From Bacteroidaceae bacterium (GTDB lineage: Bacteria; Bacteroidota; Bacteroidia; Bacteroidales; Bacteroidaceae), in the NCBI GenBank assembly GCA_017622495.1, contig JAGAQY010000049.1:1-64000 (forward strand): a stretch of DNA of 64,000 nt. The letters run 5' to 3'. Under the pieces are notes generated by a model. It was not told the origin of the DNA. It made no database searches and saw nothing but the letters and a program-made list of their open reading frames with translations. A program made the translations under genes and the position numbers. This document shows positions 13,668-21,908 of this stretch, piece by piece; positions within the stretch are counted from its first letter, which is position 1, and each line of letters starts with the position of its first letter.

Positions 13668-14891
13668 ATGAAAAGGAATATCATCCTAGCTATCATCCTC
13701 ATAGCAATGACAGTTGCAGTATTTGTTGCAACAACTCAACTGAATACTGCTTCATCCTCCAACCCCGAACTCAACGGAGCCATAGCTTCGTCTACACGTC
13801 CCGAAGCTCTACAAAAACTGCTAAAAAAGACCGACAAGAAATATCACAACGAACTTGCCTACCTCCTTATTAATATGCCCGAGGCTGACCGCGATACCAT
13901 GTCGTTCGATTTACTTGTAGAGAACGTGCGCCTGGCTCATCAGGTACGTGAACAGTACCCCTGGACACAATCCTTGCCACAGGAGGTGTATCTGACCGAT
14001 GTACTCCCCTACTACGTGGTAGACGAGGTACGCGATGCTTGGCGAGAAGAACTTTACGAACTGTTTGCGCCAGCCGTAGACACCTGCTCTACACTGGAAC
14101 AGGCGATACGCGCAGTCAATAGCAACATACCTGTACTGACAGGTGTTCACTACAACACGTTGAGAGAGAAGACTAACCAGAGTCCGCGCGAATCGATGCG
14201 CCAAGGCATGGCATCTTGTACAGGTCTGTCGATTCTCCTCGTTGATGCCTACCGCGCCGTTGGCATTCCTGCACGCTTTGTGGGTACTGCATCATGGCAT
14301 GACAATCGTGGCAATCACAGTTGGACAGAGGTTTGGCTCGATGGTCAGTGGCGTGTCACCGAGTATTATTTCCCCTCTCAACTCGACCATCTATGGTTTA
14401 TGGCTGATGCCTCAAAGGCCAAACCTGACGACCGTCGCTATGCCATTTATGCTACTCGATTTGGCCAAGCGAACGACTGGTTTCCCATGGTATGGTGCGG
14501 CGAAGACAGTACCGCTATCGAAGATCTTCCGAAAACCATAGGCGCAGAAAATGTCACACATCACTACATCGACCTGGCGCAGAGTCAGCAACGTCAACGC
14601 TTAGAGAGTGGCACACATACCGAGCTGCGTATAGCAGGCTATGCCAAGAAGGGCGCTACGACCCACTCCAGCGACCGTGTTGCCATGGGCGTAGATGTTT
14701 TCTTTGGTACTGAGCAGATGGGTGGTGGACTCACTGCAGGCCCTCACCGCGACATGAACGATATGTTCTCTCTGCTTCTTCCCAAGAACAATTCCTACGA
14801 ACTGCGCTATTACGACATCAAGGGAAAGCTCCACACACAACTTGTAACCTTAGGAGAAGAGCCTATGACTGTATCTATCTACCAAGATTAA
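13668..14891 (+). CDS. Transglutaminase-like domain protein, membrane-anchored or secreted
   Basis: A 407-aa protein with an N-terminal hydrophobic segment (about residues 4-22, NIILAIILIAMTVAVFVATT) acting as signal or anchor. The core holds the cysteine-histidine arrangement of transglutaminase/protease folds: MASCTGLSILLVDAYRAVGIPARFVGT followed by GNHSWTEVWLDGQW. The C-terminal third, after about residue 300, resembles a beta-sandwich and has no catalytic motif I recognise. It probably acts in the periplasm on peptides or proteins; the substrate is unknown. A terminator follows closely. Confidence 0.8.
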   Translation: MKRNIILAIILIAMTVAVFVATTQLNTASSSNPELNGAIASSTRPEALQKLLKKTDKKYHNELAYLLINMPEADRDTMSFDLLVENVRLAHQVREQYPWTQSLPQEVYLTDVLPYYVVDEVRDAWREELYELFAPAVDTCSTLEQAIRAVNSNIPVLTGVHYNTLREKTNQSPRESMRQGMASCTGLSILLVDAYRAVGIPARFVGTASWHDNRGNHSWTEVWLDGQWRVTEYYFPSQLDHLWFMADASKAKPDDRRYAIYATRFGQANDWFPMVWCGEDSTAIEDLPKTIGAENVTHHYIDLAQSQQRQRLESGTHTELRIAGYAKKGATTHSSDRVAMGVDVFFGTEQMGGGLTAGPHRDMNDMFSLLLPKNNSYELRYYDIKGKLHTQLVTLGEEPMTVSIYQD

Positions 14892-14909
14892 TCCATAAGA
14901 GATCCCGAA

Positions 14910-14944
14910 AACAGAATTGTAGAATTGTCTCAATTCTGTTTTTT
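14910..14944 (+). terminator. Terminator after the transglutaminase-like gene
   Basis: ACAGAATTG and CAATTCTGT form a 9-bp stem that runs into a T-rich tract (TTTTTTTCTTT), about 20 nt after the stop codon. Confidence 0.8.
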
Positions 14945-14962
14945 TCTTTAGAATGATAAATA

Positions 14963-14994
14963 TTGAGGCCGCTTGTCGTGACAAGCGGCCTCAA
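14963..14994 (-). terminator. Terminator after the EF-G2 gene
   Basis: TTGAGGCCGCTTGTC (14963-14977) and its exact complement (14980-14994) form a 15-bp GC-rich hairpin with a 2-nt centre. It sits 23 bp past the stop of the convergent EF-G paralog. Confidence 0.75.
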
Positions 14995-15017
14995 TCATAT
15001 TTACACAAAGCTATCCT

Positions 15018-17177
15018 TTAGTCTTCAGCTTGCTGTTTAGCCTCGAACTCCTTAACCAGCTTATCCTGTACATCCATAGGCACGAGTTCATAGCTTGAGA
15101 ACTTCATGTTGAACGATGCACGTCCACCAGTGAGTGAGCTGAGTGCGGTAGAGTATGATGACATCTCCTTCAAGGGCACCTTAGCCTCGAGCTTCTCGTA
15201 ACCCTTCTCACTGCTCATACCCATAATCATACCGCGACGACCCTGGAGATCACTCATTACATCACCCATCTTATCAGACGGAACGAGTACCTCAACGTCA
15301 TAGATAGGTTCGAGAATCTTCGGACCAGCATTCTTGAAGGCCTCGCTGAAGGCATTACGTCCGGCAAGCATGAATGAGATTTCATTAGAGTCTACTGGGT
15401 GCATCTTACCATCGTAAACGATAACGCGTACGTCGCGAGCATAAGAGCCTGTGAGCGGACCCTGCTCCAGACGGCCCATGATACCCTTGAGGATAGCGGG
15501 CATGAAGCGTGCGTCGATGCTACCACCTACAATAGAGTTGATGAAGACGAGCTTGCCGCCCCACTCCAAGGTGTACTCTTCCTGACCCTTCACGTTAATC
15601 TTGAATTCCTGGTTGCCGAAGCGGTATACATCAGGAGTAGGCATACCTTCGTAGTAAGGCTCTACAATAAGGTGTACCTCACCAAACTGTCCTGCACCAC
15701 CCGACTGCTTCTTATGACGGTAGTCTGCACGGGCTGCCTTTGTAATAGTTTCACGATAAGGAATACGTGTCTCCTCAAAGCGGATGGGGAGTTTTTCGTT
15801 ATTCTCGAAACGCCATTTCAAGGTACGCAAGTGGAACTCACCCTGACCATGAACGATTGTCTGGCGCAATTCCTTAGACTGCTCCACAACCCATGTAGGA
15901 TCCTCTTCACGCATACGGTTGAGGATGGTCATCATTTTCTCCATATCAGCCTCGTTCTCAGGACGGATAGCACGTGAGTACTTAGCATTAGGATACTTGA
16001 TGAAGTCGAACTGCCAGTCGCAATCCTTGCCATTCAAGGTATTTCCAGTCTTTACATCCTTGAGCTTAACGGTACAGCCTATATCACCGGCTACGAGTTC
16101 CTCTACGGGGAAGCGGTTGGCACCTGCGCAGCAGAAGAGCTGAGCCATGCGTTCCTTGGAGCCGCGGTCTGCATTAGTAAGGTCATCGCCCTCGCGCACC
16201 TTACCGCTGAGTACCTTGAAGTATTGTACACCACCGATATGGGGTTCTACAGCTGTCTTGAAGAAATAGAGTGATGTGGGACCATTGGGATCGGGCTTCA
16301 CCTCTTCACCCTTGGTATTCACTACTGCGGGCATCTCATCTACGAAGGGAACCACGTTGCCGAGGAACTCCATCAGACGACGAACACCCATGTCCTTACC
16401 TGCACATACGCAGAATACGGGGAATATGCCACGGCTTACCATACCCTTGCGGATACCTTCGCGCATCTCATCCTCGGTGAGCGACTCGGTCTCGAAGAAC
16501 TTCTCCATCAATCCCTCATCATGCTCAGCAGCAGCCTCCACGAGTGCCTTGTGCCATTCCTTGGCCTTCTCCATCTCTGAAGCGGGGATATCCTCAATGA
16601 TAGGAGCACCACCTTCGGGCTTCCAAGAATACTTCTTCATCAAGAGAACGTCGATGAGTTCGTGGAAGTCGGGACCTGTCTGTACGGGATACTGTACGGG
16701 CACTACCTTCGGGCCATAGATGCTCTTGAGCTGCTCTACGATGTTGTCGTAGTCGCACTTCTCATTGTCAAGCTGGTTTACAAGGAAGATGACGGGTTTG
16801 CCCAGCTGCTCGGTGTAGCGGAAGTGTGTCTGTGTACCCACCTCAGAGCCATACTGGCCATTGAGCAGCAAGATGGTGGTATCTGTCACCGTAATAGCCG
16901 ATGTAGCAGCTCCTACAAAGTCGTCACTGCCCGGACAGTCGATGATATTCAATTTCTTGTTATTCCATTCACAGCTGAATACGGTAGAGAAAACCGAGTA
17001 ACCATATTCCTGCTCTACGGGGAAGTAGTCGCTGACGGTGTTCTTCTGAGTGATTCTACCACGGCGTTTTATAATCCCACTCTCATAGAGCAGCGCTTCT
17101 GTGAGGGTGGTTTTACCTGAACCGTCATTGCCAAGAAGGGCAATGTTTTTGATTTCGTTAGTTTTATAAACCTTCAT
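15018..17177 (-). CDS. fusA2: Elongation factor G paralog, EF-G2 type, with altered G motifs
   Basis: A 719-aa protein with all five EF-G domains. The GTPase motifs depart from canonical EF-G. G1 is GNDGSGKT (residues 16-23) instead of AHIDAGKT. The switch I region reads YGYSVFS instead of RGITI. G3 is DCPGSDDF (80-87), so the catalytic histidine of DTPGHVDF is serine at 84. G4 is NQLD (134-137) instead of NKMD. From memory of published work, Bacteroides thetaiotaomicron EF-G2 promotes translocation without GTP hydrolysis and is needed for gut colonisation; this gene fits that paralog. The main fusA, normally in the str ribosomal cluster, is not here. It is monocistronic with its own promoter and terminator. 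Confidence 0.88.
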   Translation of the reverse strand: MKVYKTNEIKNIALLGNDGSGKTTLTEALLYESGIIKRRGRITQKNTVSDYFPVEQEYGYSVFSTVFSCEWNNKKLNIIDCPGSDDFVGAATSAITVTDTTILLLNGQYGSEVGTQTHFRYTEQLGKPVIFLVNQLDNEKCDYDNIVEQLKSIYGPKVVPVQYPVQTGPDFHELIDVLLMKKYSWKPEGGAPIIEDIPASEMEKAKEWHKALVEAAAEHDEGLMEKFFETESLTEDEMREGIRKGMVSRGIFPVFCVCAGKDMGVRRLMEFLGNVVPFVDEMPAVVNTKGEEVKPDPNGPTSLYFFKTAVEPHIGGVQYFKVLSGKVREGDDLTNADRGSKERMAQLFCCAGANRFPVEELVAGDIGCTVKLKDVKTGNTLNGKDCDWQFDFIKYPNAKYSRAIRPENEADMEKMMTILNRMREEDPTWVVEQSKELRQTIVHGQGEFHLRTLKWRFENNEKLPIRFEETRIPYRETITKAARADYRHKKQSGGAGQFGEVHLIVEPYYEGMPTPDVYRFGNQEFKINVKGQEEYTLEWGGKLVFINSIVGGSIDARFMPAILKGIMGRLEQGPLTGSYARDVRVIVYDGKMHPVDSNEISFMLAGRNAFSEAFKNAGPKILEPIYDVEVLVPSDKMGDVMSDLQGRRGMIMGMSSEKGYEKLEAKVPLKEMSSYSTALSSLTGGRASFNMKFSSYELVPMDVQDKLVKEFEAKQQAED

Positions 17178-17237
17178 AGTATTGTATTTTTTAGTTAAAA
17201 CTACATAGTTCCTTGTACACTTTTACGAGAAACGTTG

Positions 17238-17269
17238 CGAAAGTACTAAATATTCATCGGACAGACAAA
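17238..17269 (-). promoter_or_regulatory. Promoter of the EF-G2 gene
   Basis: Read on the minus strand: TTTG (17266-17269), a 20-nt spacer, then TACTTTCG (17238-17245), one mismatch from TAnnTTTG. It leaves a 5' leader of roughly 55 nt before the ATG at 17177. Confidence 0.55.
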
Positions 17270-17466
17270 GAAATCGGCAATTCGTTTTTATGTTATGCAA
17301 CATGTTTTGACCAAATAGGTCTATTTGCAAGCAATAATATCGGTTGATTCATTCGAATAAATACTCTGTTTTCTCGCGCGTACTATTATATATAGTATAC
17401 ATGGCACTCAAAATACGAGTATTTGTAAATAGTATTTCACTTATGTGAAAAAACCTTTTCAAAACC

Positions 17467-17498
17467 TTTCCTTAATTTATAAAAAGAGGGTAACTTTG
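17467..17498 (+). promoter_or_regulatory. Promoter of the AspT/YidE-type transporter gene
   Basis: TTTC (17467-17470), a 20-nt spacer, then TAACTTTG (17491-17498). The 395-bp divergent gap 17178-17572 holds this promoter, the one for EF-G2 and otherwise AT-rich sequence with no gene. Confidence 0.65.
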
Positions 17499-17572
17499 CA
17501 CTCTGAAACGAGCAGGACTCACTTTAAGGTAAGGAATCGCAGTTTAAGAAACATAAAAAATTAGTTATTTTC

Positions 17573-19246
17573 ATGGAATGGTTGGTTAATTTGTTTTCCG
17601 GTAGTGGTGTAGCACACTCCGTATTCATCGTGGCCATAGTCATCGCCATTGGCCTTGGCCTCAATCGCATCAAGTTTGGCAGCGTATCACTGGGTGTTAC
17701 CTGGATACTCTTTGTGGGTATTGTAGCTGGTCACTTCGGTTTTTTGCTCGACCCTACTACCTCACACTTCGTCAAGGAGTTTGGTCTCATCCTCTTCATC
17801 TACTCCATTGGTTTGGAGGTAGGTCCTGGTTTCTTCTCCTCTTTCCGTAAGGGAGGTGTCACACTCAATATGTTAGCCGCTGGCATCGTATTGCTCGGTT
17901 GCTGCACGGCCTATGCAATACACTTAATTACAGGCACCGATCTCATCAGCATGATTGGTGTGCTTAGCGGTGCTGTCACCAACACGCCAGGTATGGGTGC
18001 TGCCCAGCAGACCTTCTATGACATGACAGGACAGACCAACACCACCATCGCTCAAGGTTATGCCGTAGCCTACCCCTTAGGTGTGGTAGGTATTATCCTG
18101 AGCATTATCGTGCTGAAGCGCATCTTCCGCGTCAACTTCGACAATGAGCGCCGCATCATGATGGAGCGCAACAAGGAGAATGCCGAGACGCTCGAAGCCG
18201 TCACCCTCGAGGTACACAACGACTCCGTGTGCGGACACACCATCCGTGAGATACAAGAGGTCTTTGGCCGCAAGTGCGTTATCACCCGTGTGCTTCATGA
18301 GCAAACCCACGATATTGAGCTTGCCGAGTCGAACACAACGCTGGGCCTCGGCGACAAGATATTTCTCGTGGCTGCACCGCTCGAGATCGAGGCGCTTACA
18401 CTGCTCATTGGTCCGCGCATCGACATGAACATGGCCGAGTGGGATGCCATCGAGGCCAACAACCTCACTGCCGAGCGCTTTGTCATCACCAACCCCGCCA
18501 TCAACGGCAAGCGTCTGGGCGACCTCAAGCTGCGTCAGACCTTCAATGTCACCATCTCGCGCATCAGCCGTGCCGGTGTAGACCTCATCGCCGAGCCACA
18601 CCTGCTGCTCCAGCTGGGCGACCGCGTAGTCGTAGTGGGCAAGCCCAAGAGCATCGAGAAGATTTCGCGCCTCATGGGCAACTCGGTGAAGCGTCTCGAA
18701 GAGCCCAACCTCGCAGCCATCTTCCTTGGCATCGCCCTCGGTGTGGTGCTGGGCTCACTGCCCATCTTCATCCCCAACGTGCCCGTGCCCGTGAAGCTCG
18801 GTCTTGCCGGCGGTCCGCTCATCGTATCTATCCTCATCAGTAAGTTTGGCCCGCAGCTGAAGCTGGTCACCTATACCACCTCGTCGGCCAACAAGATGAT
18901 ACGTCAGATTGGTATCACATTGTTCCTCGCCTCGGTGGGTATCGGTGCTGGCGACGGCTTCATCGACACCATCATGAACGGTGGTTATTGGTGGATACTC
19001 TACGGATTCCTCATCACCGTCATTCCCTGCCTCATCATCGGTGTGGTAGCCCGCATGAAGTGCAAGCTCAGCTACTTTACCATTGCCGGACTCATCTCCG
19101 GTGCCATGACCGATCCCCCTGCCCTCGCCTACAGCAATGAGATATGCGGTAACAATCAGGCCTCGGTAGCTTACTCTACTGTATATCCGCTCACCATGTT
19201 CCTGCGTGTGGTAACGGCACAGATACTGGTGCTGATGGCGCTGTAA
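17573..19246 (+). CDS. AspT/YidE-type membrane transporter with two RCK-C (TrkA_C) domains
   Basis: A 557-aa inner-membrane protein. The N- and C-terminal membrane halves flank a cytoplasmic region (about residues 205-385) with two TrkA_C-type domains. Each half carries the duplicated family motif: GAVTNTPGMGAAQQTF in the first and GAMTDPPALAYSNE in the second. The family includes aspartate:alanine antiporter AspT and E. coli YbjL/YidE; in Bacteroidetes the substrate is usually unknown, often presumed a dicarboxylate or amino acid. It has its own promoter and is divergent from the EF-G2 gene. Confidence 0.88.
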   Translation: MEWLVNLFSGSGVAHSVFIVAIVIAIGLGLNRIKFGSVSLGVTWILFVGIVAGHFGFLLDPTTSHFVKEFGLILFIYSIGLEVGPGFFSSFRKGGVTLNMLAAGIVLLGCCTAYAIHLITGTDLISMIGVLSGAVTNTPGMGAAQQTFYDMTGQTNTTIAQGYAVAYPLGVVGIILSIIVLKRIFRVNFDNERRIMMERNKENAETLEAVTLEVHNDSVCGHTIREIQEVFGRKCVITRVLHEQTHDIELAESNTTLGLGDKIFLVAAPLEIEALTLLIGPRIDMNMAEWDAIEANNLTAERFVITNPAINGKRLGDLKLRQTFNVTISRISRAGVDLIAEPHLLLQLGDRVVVVGKPKSIEKISRLMGNSVKRLEEPNLAAIFLGIALGVVLGSLPIFIPNVPVPVKLGLAGGPLIVSILISKFGPQLKLVTYTTSSANKMIRQIGITLFLASVGIGAGDGFIDTIMNGGYWWILYGFLITVIPCLIIGVVARMKCKLSYFTIAGLISGAMTDPPALAYSNEICGNNQASVAYSTVYPLTMFLRVVTAQILVLMAL

Positions 19247-19268
19247 CATAGTTCATCTATCTATAATA

Positions 19269-19302
19269 ATATCCCCTGCGGCAAACATGCTGTAGGGGAT
19301 AT
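19269..19302 (+). terminator. Terminator between transporter and C10 peptidase genes
   Basis: ATATCCCCT (19269-19277) pairs with AGGGGATAT (19294-19302), 23 bp after the transporter stop codon. The convergent peptidase gene ends at 19358. Confidence 0.65.
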
Positions 19303-19357
19303 CATTATACATATATATAATATTTATTGTCCTATTTCATCTGGCATGTGAATTTTT

Positions 19358-20476
19358 CTATTTCATCGGTGCTATCCCCACTATTGCGCTTTGCACATAG
19401 TTGTATGCCGCATCAGTTGAGGTCACCACATCGAAGTCGAAGTAGCCGTCGCAGCTGCCGCCCCACCCCCAGTTCACGTAGTATAGCCCCTGCTCATCCA
19501 TGCCACATACCACGAAGGCATGTCCGTCATATTTCGTGGAGCGGCTACTATAATATATAGGACGGCCGGCAGCCAGTTCCTCGTCCACCATACGGTTCCA
19601 CTGCTCATCGGTATGCTGCCAGCGGTGCATCATCTTCATCTCGGGCGAATAGTTGAAATGCTCCGTCAGCGCCTTCAGTACGTAGGCCGAGTTGGTGCCA
19701 CTGAGCACCGGCGAGTACTTCATATTCACCGCGTGCCCCACATCGCGCATCAGTCGGGCCACATCACTTGTGCGCACCTTGGCCGAGTGGCTATAGCTAT
19801 CCTTCATCTTCTTCCAGTCATACACGTCGCCCAGTGTCACCGTGGTGTAAGTCGTGTCCAGGTTGTGCACCTCGGCCGTGCATTCTCCATGCCCGCTTTG
19901 TGGCCAGGCATGATACTTCATTATCTGTGCCACGGCCGTAGTCACACATCCCGTTATCAGTTTCTCGTCGTTCAGCACAGGGCAATAATAGTTGTACGGA
20001 GCATGCTGTCCCCACTGCGTTGTCAGCAGCGGAGCCACCGCCACCGCTTTCCTTTGCGGTTTGGGCTCTGCTTTCCCCTTGCGCAGCGCATCTATATACT
20101 CGGCATAGCAGTTCAGGTACCCCTGCAAGCTGATCGATAGCCTACGACTGATACTCGCCTCTGTAGAATATCCCACGATGAGCCGTCCTGCACGGTCCTC
20201 GCCCGACACGATGACAAATCCCTTTCCATTCTCAGGGGCAAACACAAAGTACTCGGGCTGTGTGTAGCGCATCTCTCCCCCATGCTGCGGACTATACACG
20301 AGGTCGAGTGCCTTCAGCGCCTTCACCTTCTTGATGTCGTCGCCCATTGTCTTCATATAATAGAATTTCGTAGCCACCGCACACGCCTTCTCCTCAGAGA
20401 TAGGTCGTGCCACGGCATGCCCCACACCGAGAAGCAGCATCAGGCACAGCACGGCACGGGCTTGTATCGTTTTCAT
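19358..20476 (-). CDS. C10 family (streptopain-like) cysteine peptidase
   Basis: A 372-aa secreted protease precursor. The start at 20476 gives a signal peptide (MKTIQARAVLCLMLLLGVGHAVA) directly; the alternative at 20485 adds three residues. Residues about 25-145 form the inhibitory propeptide (Inhibitor_I69/SpeB-propeptide type, with ARPISEEKACAVATKFY). The catalytic cysteine is C177 in LITGCVTTAVAQIMKYH. The histidine is in YDGHAFVVCGMDEQG and the oxyanion/tryptophan region in YVNWGWGGSCDGYFDF. Related Bacteroidetes proteases (interpain, Bfp) cleave host proteins, but that is family knowledge. No propeptide-like inhibitor gene lies beside it. Confidence 0.92.
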   Translation of the reverse strand: MKTIQARAVLCLMLLLGVGHAVARPISEEKACAVATKFYYMKTMGDDIKKVKALKALDLVYSPQHGGEMRYTQPEYFVFAPENGKGFVIVSGEDRAGRLIVGYSTEASISRRLSISLQGYLNCYAEYIDALRKGKAEPKPQRKAVAVAPLLTTQWGQHAPYNYYCPVLNDEKLITGCVTTAVAQIMKYHAWPQSGHGECTAEVHNLDTTYTTVTLGDVYDWKKMKDSYSHSAKVRTSDVARLMRDVGHAVNMKYSPVLSGTNSAYVLKALTEHFNYSPEMKMMHRWQHTDEQWNRMVDEELAAGRPIYYSSRSTKYDGHAFVVCGMDEQGLYYVNWGWGGSCDGYFDFDVVTSTDAAYNYVQSAIVGIAPMK

Positions 20477-20617
20477 ATCAGGCATAGTATGTATATTGCG
20501 AGTTCAATTATCGTGTAAATTTACAACCTTTACCCGATGTATGCAAGTTTGCGATTGATATTCAGCGAACATCTAAATAAACGTAGCGGTCACACCGATA
20601 ATCTCGATTTTATTTCG

Positions 20618-20625
20618 TAGCTTTG
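20618..20625 (+). promoter_or_regulatory. Probable -7 element for the PH-domain gene
   Basis: TAGCTTTG fits TAnnTTTG and lies 54 nt before the ATG at 20680. The -33 region is AT-rich without an exact TTTG. Confidence 0.55.
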
Positions 20626-20679
20626 CAAATGGCGAGGAAGAGCCTCCCGAACATGTATTATTTATAACTATAACACACT

Positions 20680-21057
20680 ATGTCATTACTCAACCACCTA
20701 TTCGGCAACGCCTCAGAAGTCAACATCAACGAACTGAAGAACGAGTTTGGCGACATACTCATCCCCGAAGAAGAGATTGTAGCTGCCTTTCGTATCTTTC
20801 GCGACAAGTGGGTCTTCACCAACAAACGGCTGATTATGCTCGACGTGCAAGGCGTCACGGGAAGCAAGCGCGACTATCACTCCGTGCCCTACAACTCGAT
20901 AAATCATTTCAGCGTAGAGACCTCGGGTACATTTGATGGCGACTGCGAGATGAAACTCTGGATAAAAGGGATGTCCGAACCCTTGAAGAAGGAGTTTAAG
21001 CGTGACGTCGATGTCAAGTCACTGCAACGGATTTTGGCAACTTATGTGCTGAAGTAG
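20680..21057 (+). CDS. Bacterial PH-domain protein (DUF1696/bPH type)
   Basis: A 125-aa soluble protein that is almost entirely one pleckstrin-homology-like domain. The stretch KWVFTNKRLIMLDVQGVTGSK is typical of bPH_1 proteins, with a beta-rich body and a C-terminal helix (VDVKSLQRILATYVLK). Such proteins form oligomeric rings in structural work, but their cellular role is unclear. It is a single-gene transcript, followed by a small hairpin, and marks the left edge of the accessory island. Confidence 0.82.
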   Translation: MSLLNHLFGNASEVNINELKNEFGDILIPEEEIVAAFRIFRDKWVFTNKRLIMLDVQGVTGSKRDYHSVPYNSINHFSVETSGTFDGDCEMKLWIKGMSEPLKKEFKRDVDVKSLQRILATYVLK

Positions 21058-21119
21058 TCGTTTTTGCTGCATCTTTCAGCGAAACGGGAGGAAATCCTGC
21101 ACAAAAATTTTGTAGCATA

Positions 21120-21150
21120 ATGTAAGGTAAATCCTCGGATTTGCTTACAT
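21120..21150 (+). terminator. Hairpin after the PH-domain gene
   Basis: ATGTAAGGTAAATCC and GGATTTGCTTACAT pair with one small bulge. There is no strong T-tract, so termination is possible but not certain. Confidence 0.45.
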
Positions 21151-21198
21151 GGTGTAGAAATCGCAAGTACGCATCTAGAAACTCAAAAACTTTTACGC

Positions 21199-21408
21199 TC
21201 AAGAACTCACGTTTTCGCTTACTTCTTGCATTTCCCTAATGCCCCGTGGCTGCGTTCTTTTCGTCCGCCTTGGGGATTGGGCGGAAAGAGGGGAAGGATG
21301 AGCAGTAGCTGAGATTTTCTCGGTAACTGACTCCTTTCCCAATTCACCACTTGCAAATTCAATGAACTGGCCTTTACCACCAACCCATTTGACAAAAGGT
21401 TTTGCCAT
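21199..21408 (-). pseudogene. Remnant of a DNA adenine methyltransferase (Dam/D12 class)
   Basis: The first 14 residues, MAKPFVKWVGGKGQ, are the SAM-binding N-terminus of Dam-type N6-adenine methyltransferases. After them the frame continues for 55 residues that match nothing in the family (GELGKESVTEK and a basic, proline-rich tail) and then stops. Full Dam proteins are about 270-300 aa and the DPPY motif is absent. The junction falls near base 21365. This is a 5' fragment of a lost restriction-modification or phage methylase gene. Confidence 0.7.
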
Positions 21409-21444
21409 AGTGTCAATATTTCTCTTCTTGGCAAAGGCAAAAGT

Positions 21445-21577
21445 TTTGCAATTTCAAACTAAGTTACTACCTTTGCATTCGACAATAATAAATTGTACCA
21501 TAGCGGGTATTATTATTGTTAATAATTTGAGGTTTGCGAGACGAGTGATAGAAATATCGCCCGTCTCCTTTTTTTAT
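21445..21577 (+). ncRNA. Candidate small RNA with its own promoter and terminator
   Basis: TTTG (21445-21448), exactly 19 nt, then TACCTTTG (21468-21475) is a full Bacteroidetes promoter. About 60 nt downstream a hairpin (21538-21567) with a GAAA loop and a 13-position stem runs into CTTTTTTTAT. The predicted RNA is about 95 nt, from near 21482 to 21577, and has no convincing reading frame. It lies divergent from the dam remnant and 330 bp upstream of the CRISPR effector. No RNA family was recognised. Confidence 0.5.
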
Positions 21578-21616
21578 AACCATTCATATGTCAGTAGGTA
21601 AGTACTCCACTAAATC

Positions 21617-21706
21617 TTACAAGTAACCCTCTCGCTCATCGCCCAAGAGTAGCTCAGCAATGTCGGTGTTGTGCTCGACTTCTATCTTTTCTACATAGTC
21701 GAGCAT
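21617..21706 (-). pseudogene. Fragment of an unidentified gene
   Basis: A minus-strand frame reads MLDYVEKIEVEHNTDIAELL and nine more residues to a stop at 21617. Just upstream, in another frame, bases about 21700-21770 read MRCVIEYNNCCEVARKHKIK, as if one frameshift separates two parts of the same coding sequence. The composition looks like real protein but the family is not recognised. It fits the decayed character of this stretch. Bases 21770-21890 hold nothing else visible. Confidence 0.35.
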
Positions 21707-21896
21707 TTGTCCTTGATTTTGTGTTTACGTGCCACCTCGCAACAATTATTATATTCAATCACACATCGCATTTCCACATCACATGTAGCACAAAAGTACA
21801 CAACAAATAGTAGGTAATCCAATATAAAGCCATAGAAAAACGCACGCAGCCTTTAAGTTTTCTCCATGATTATATAAAAAAACGTATTTTTATTCC

Positions 21897-21904
21897 TATA
21901 TTTG
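21897..21904 (+). promoter_or_regulatory. -7 type element directly before the CRISPR effector
   Basis: TATATTTG fits TAnnTTTG but ends only 4 nt before the ATG at 21909, so a transcript from it would be leaderless or start inside the codon. No TTTG lies at the -33 position. Either the mRNA is leaderless or the true promoter is further upstream. Confidence 0.4.
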
Positions 21905-21908
21905 CACT

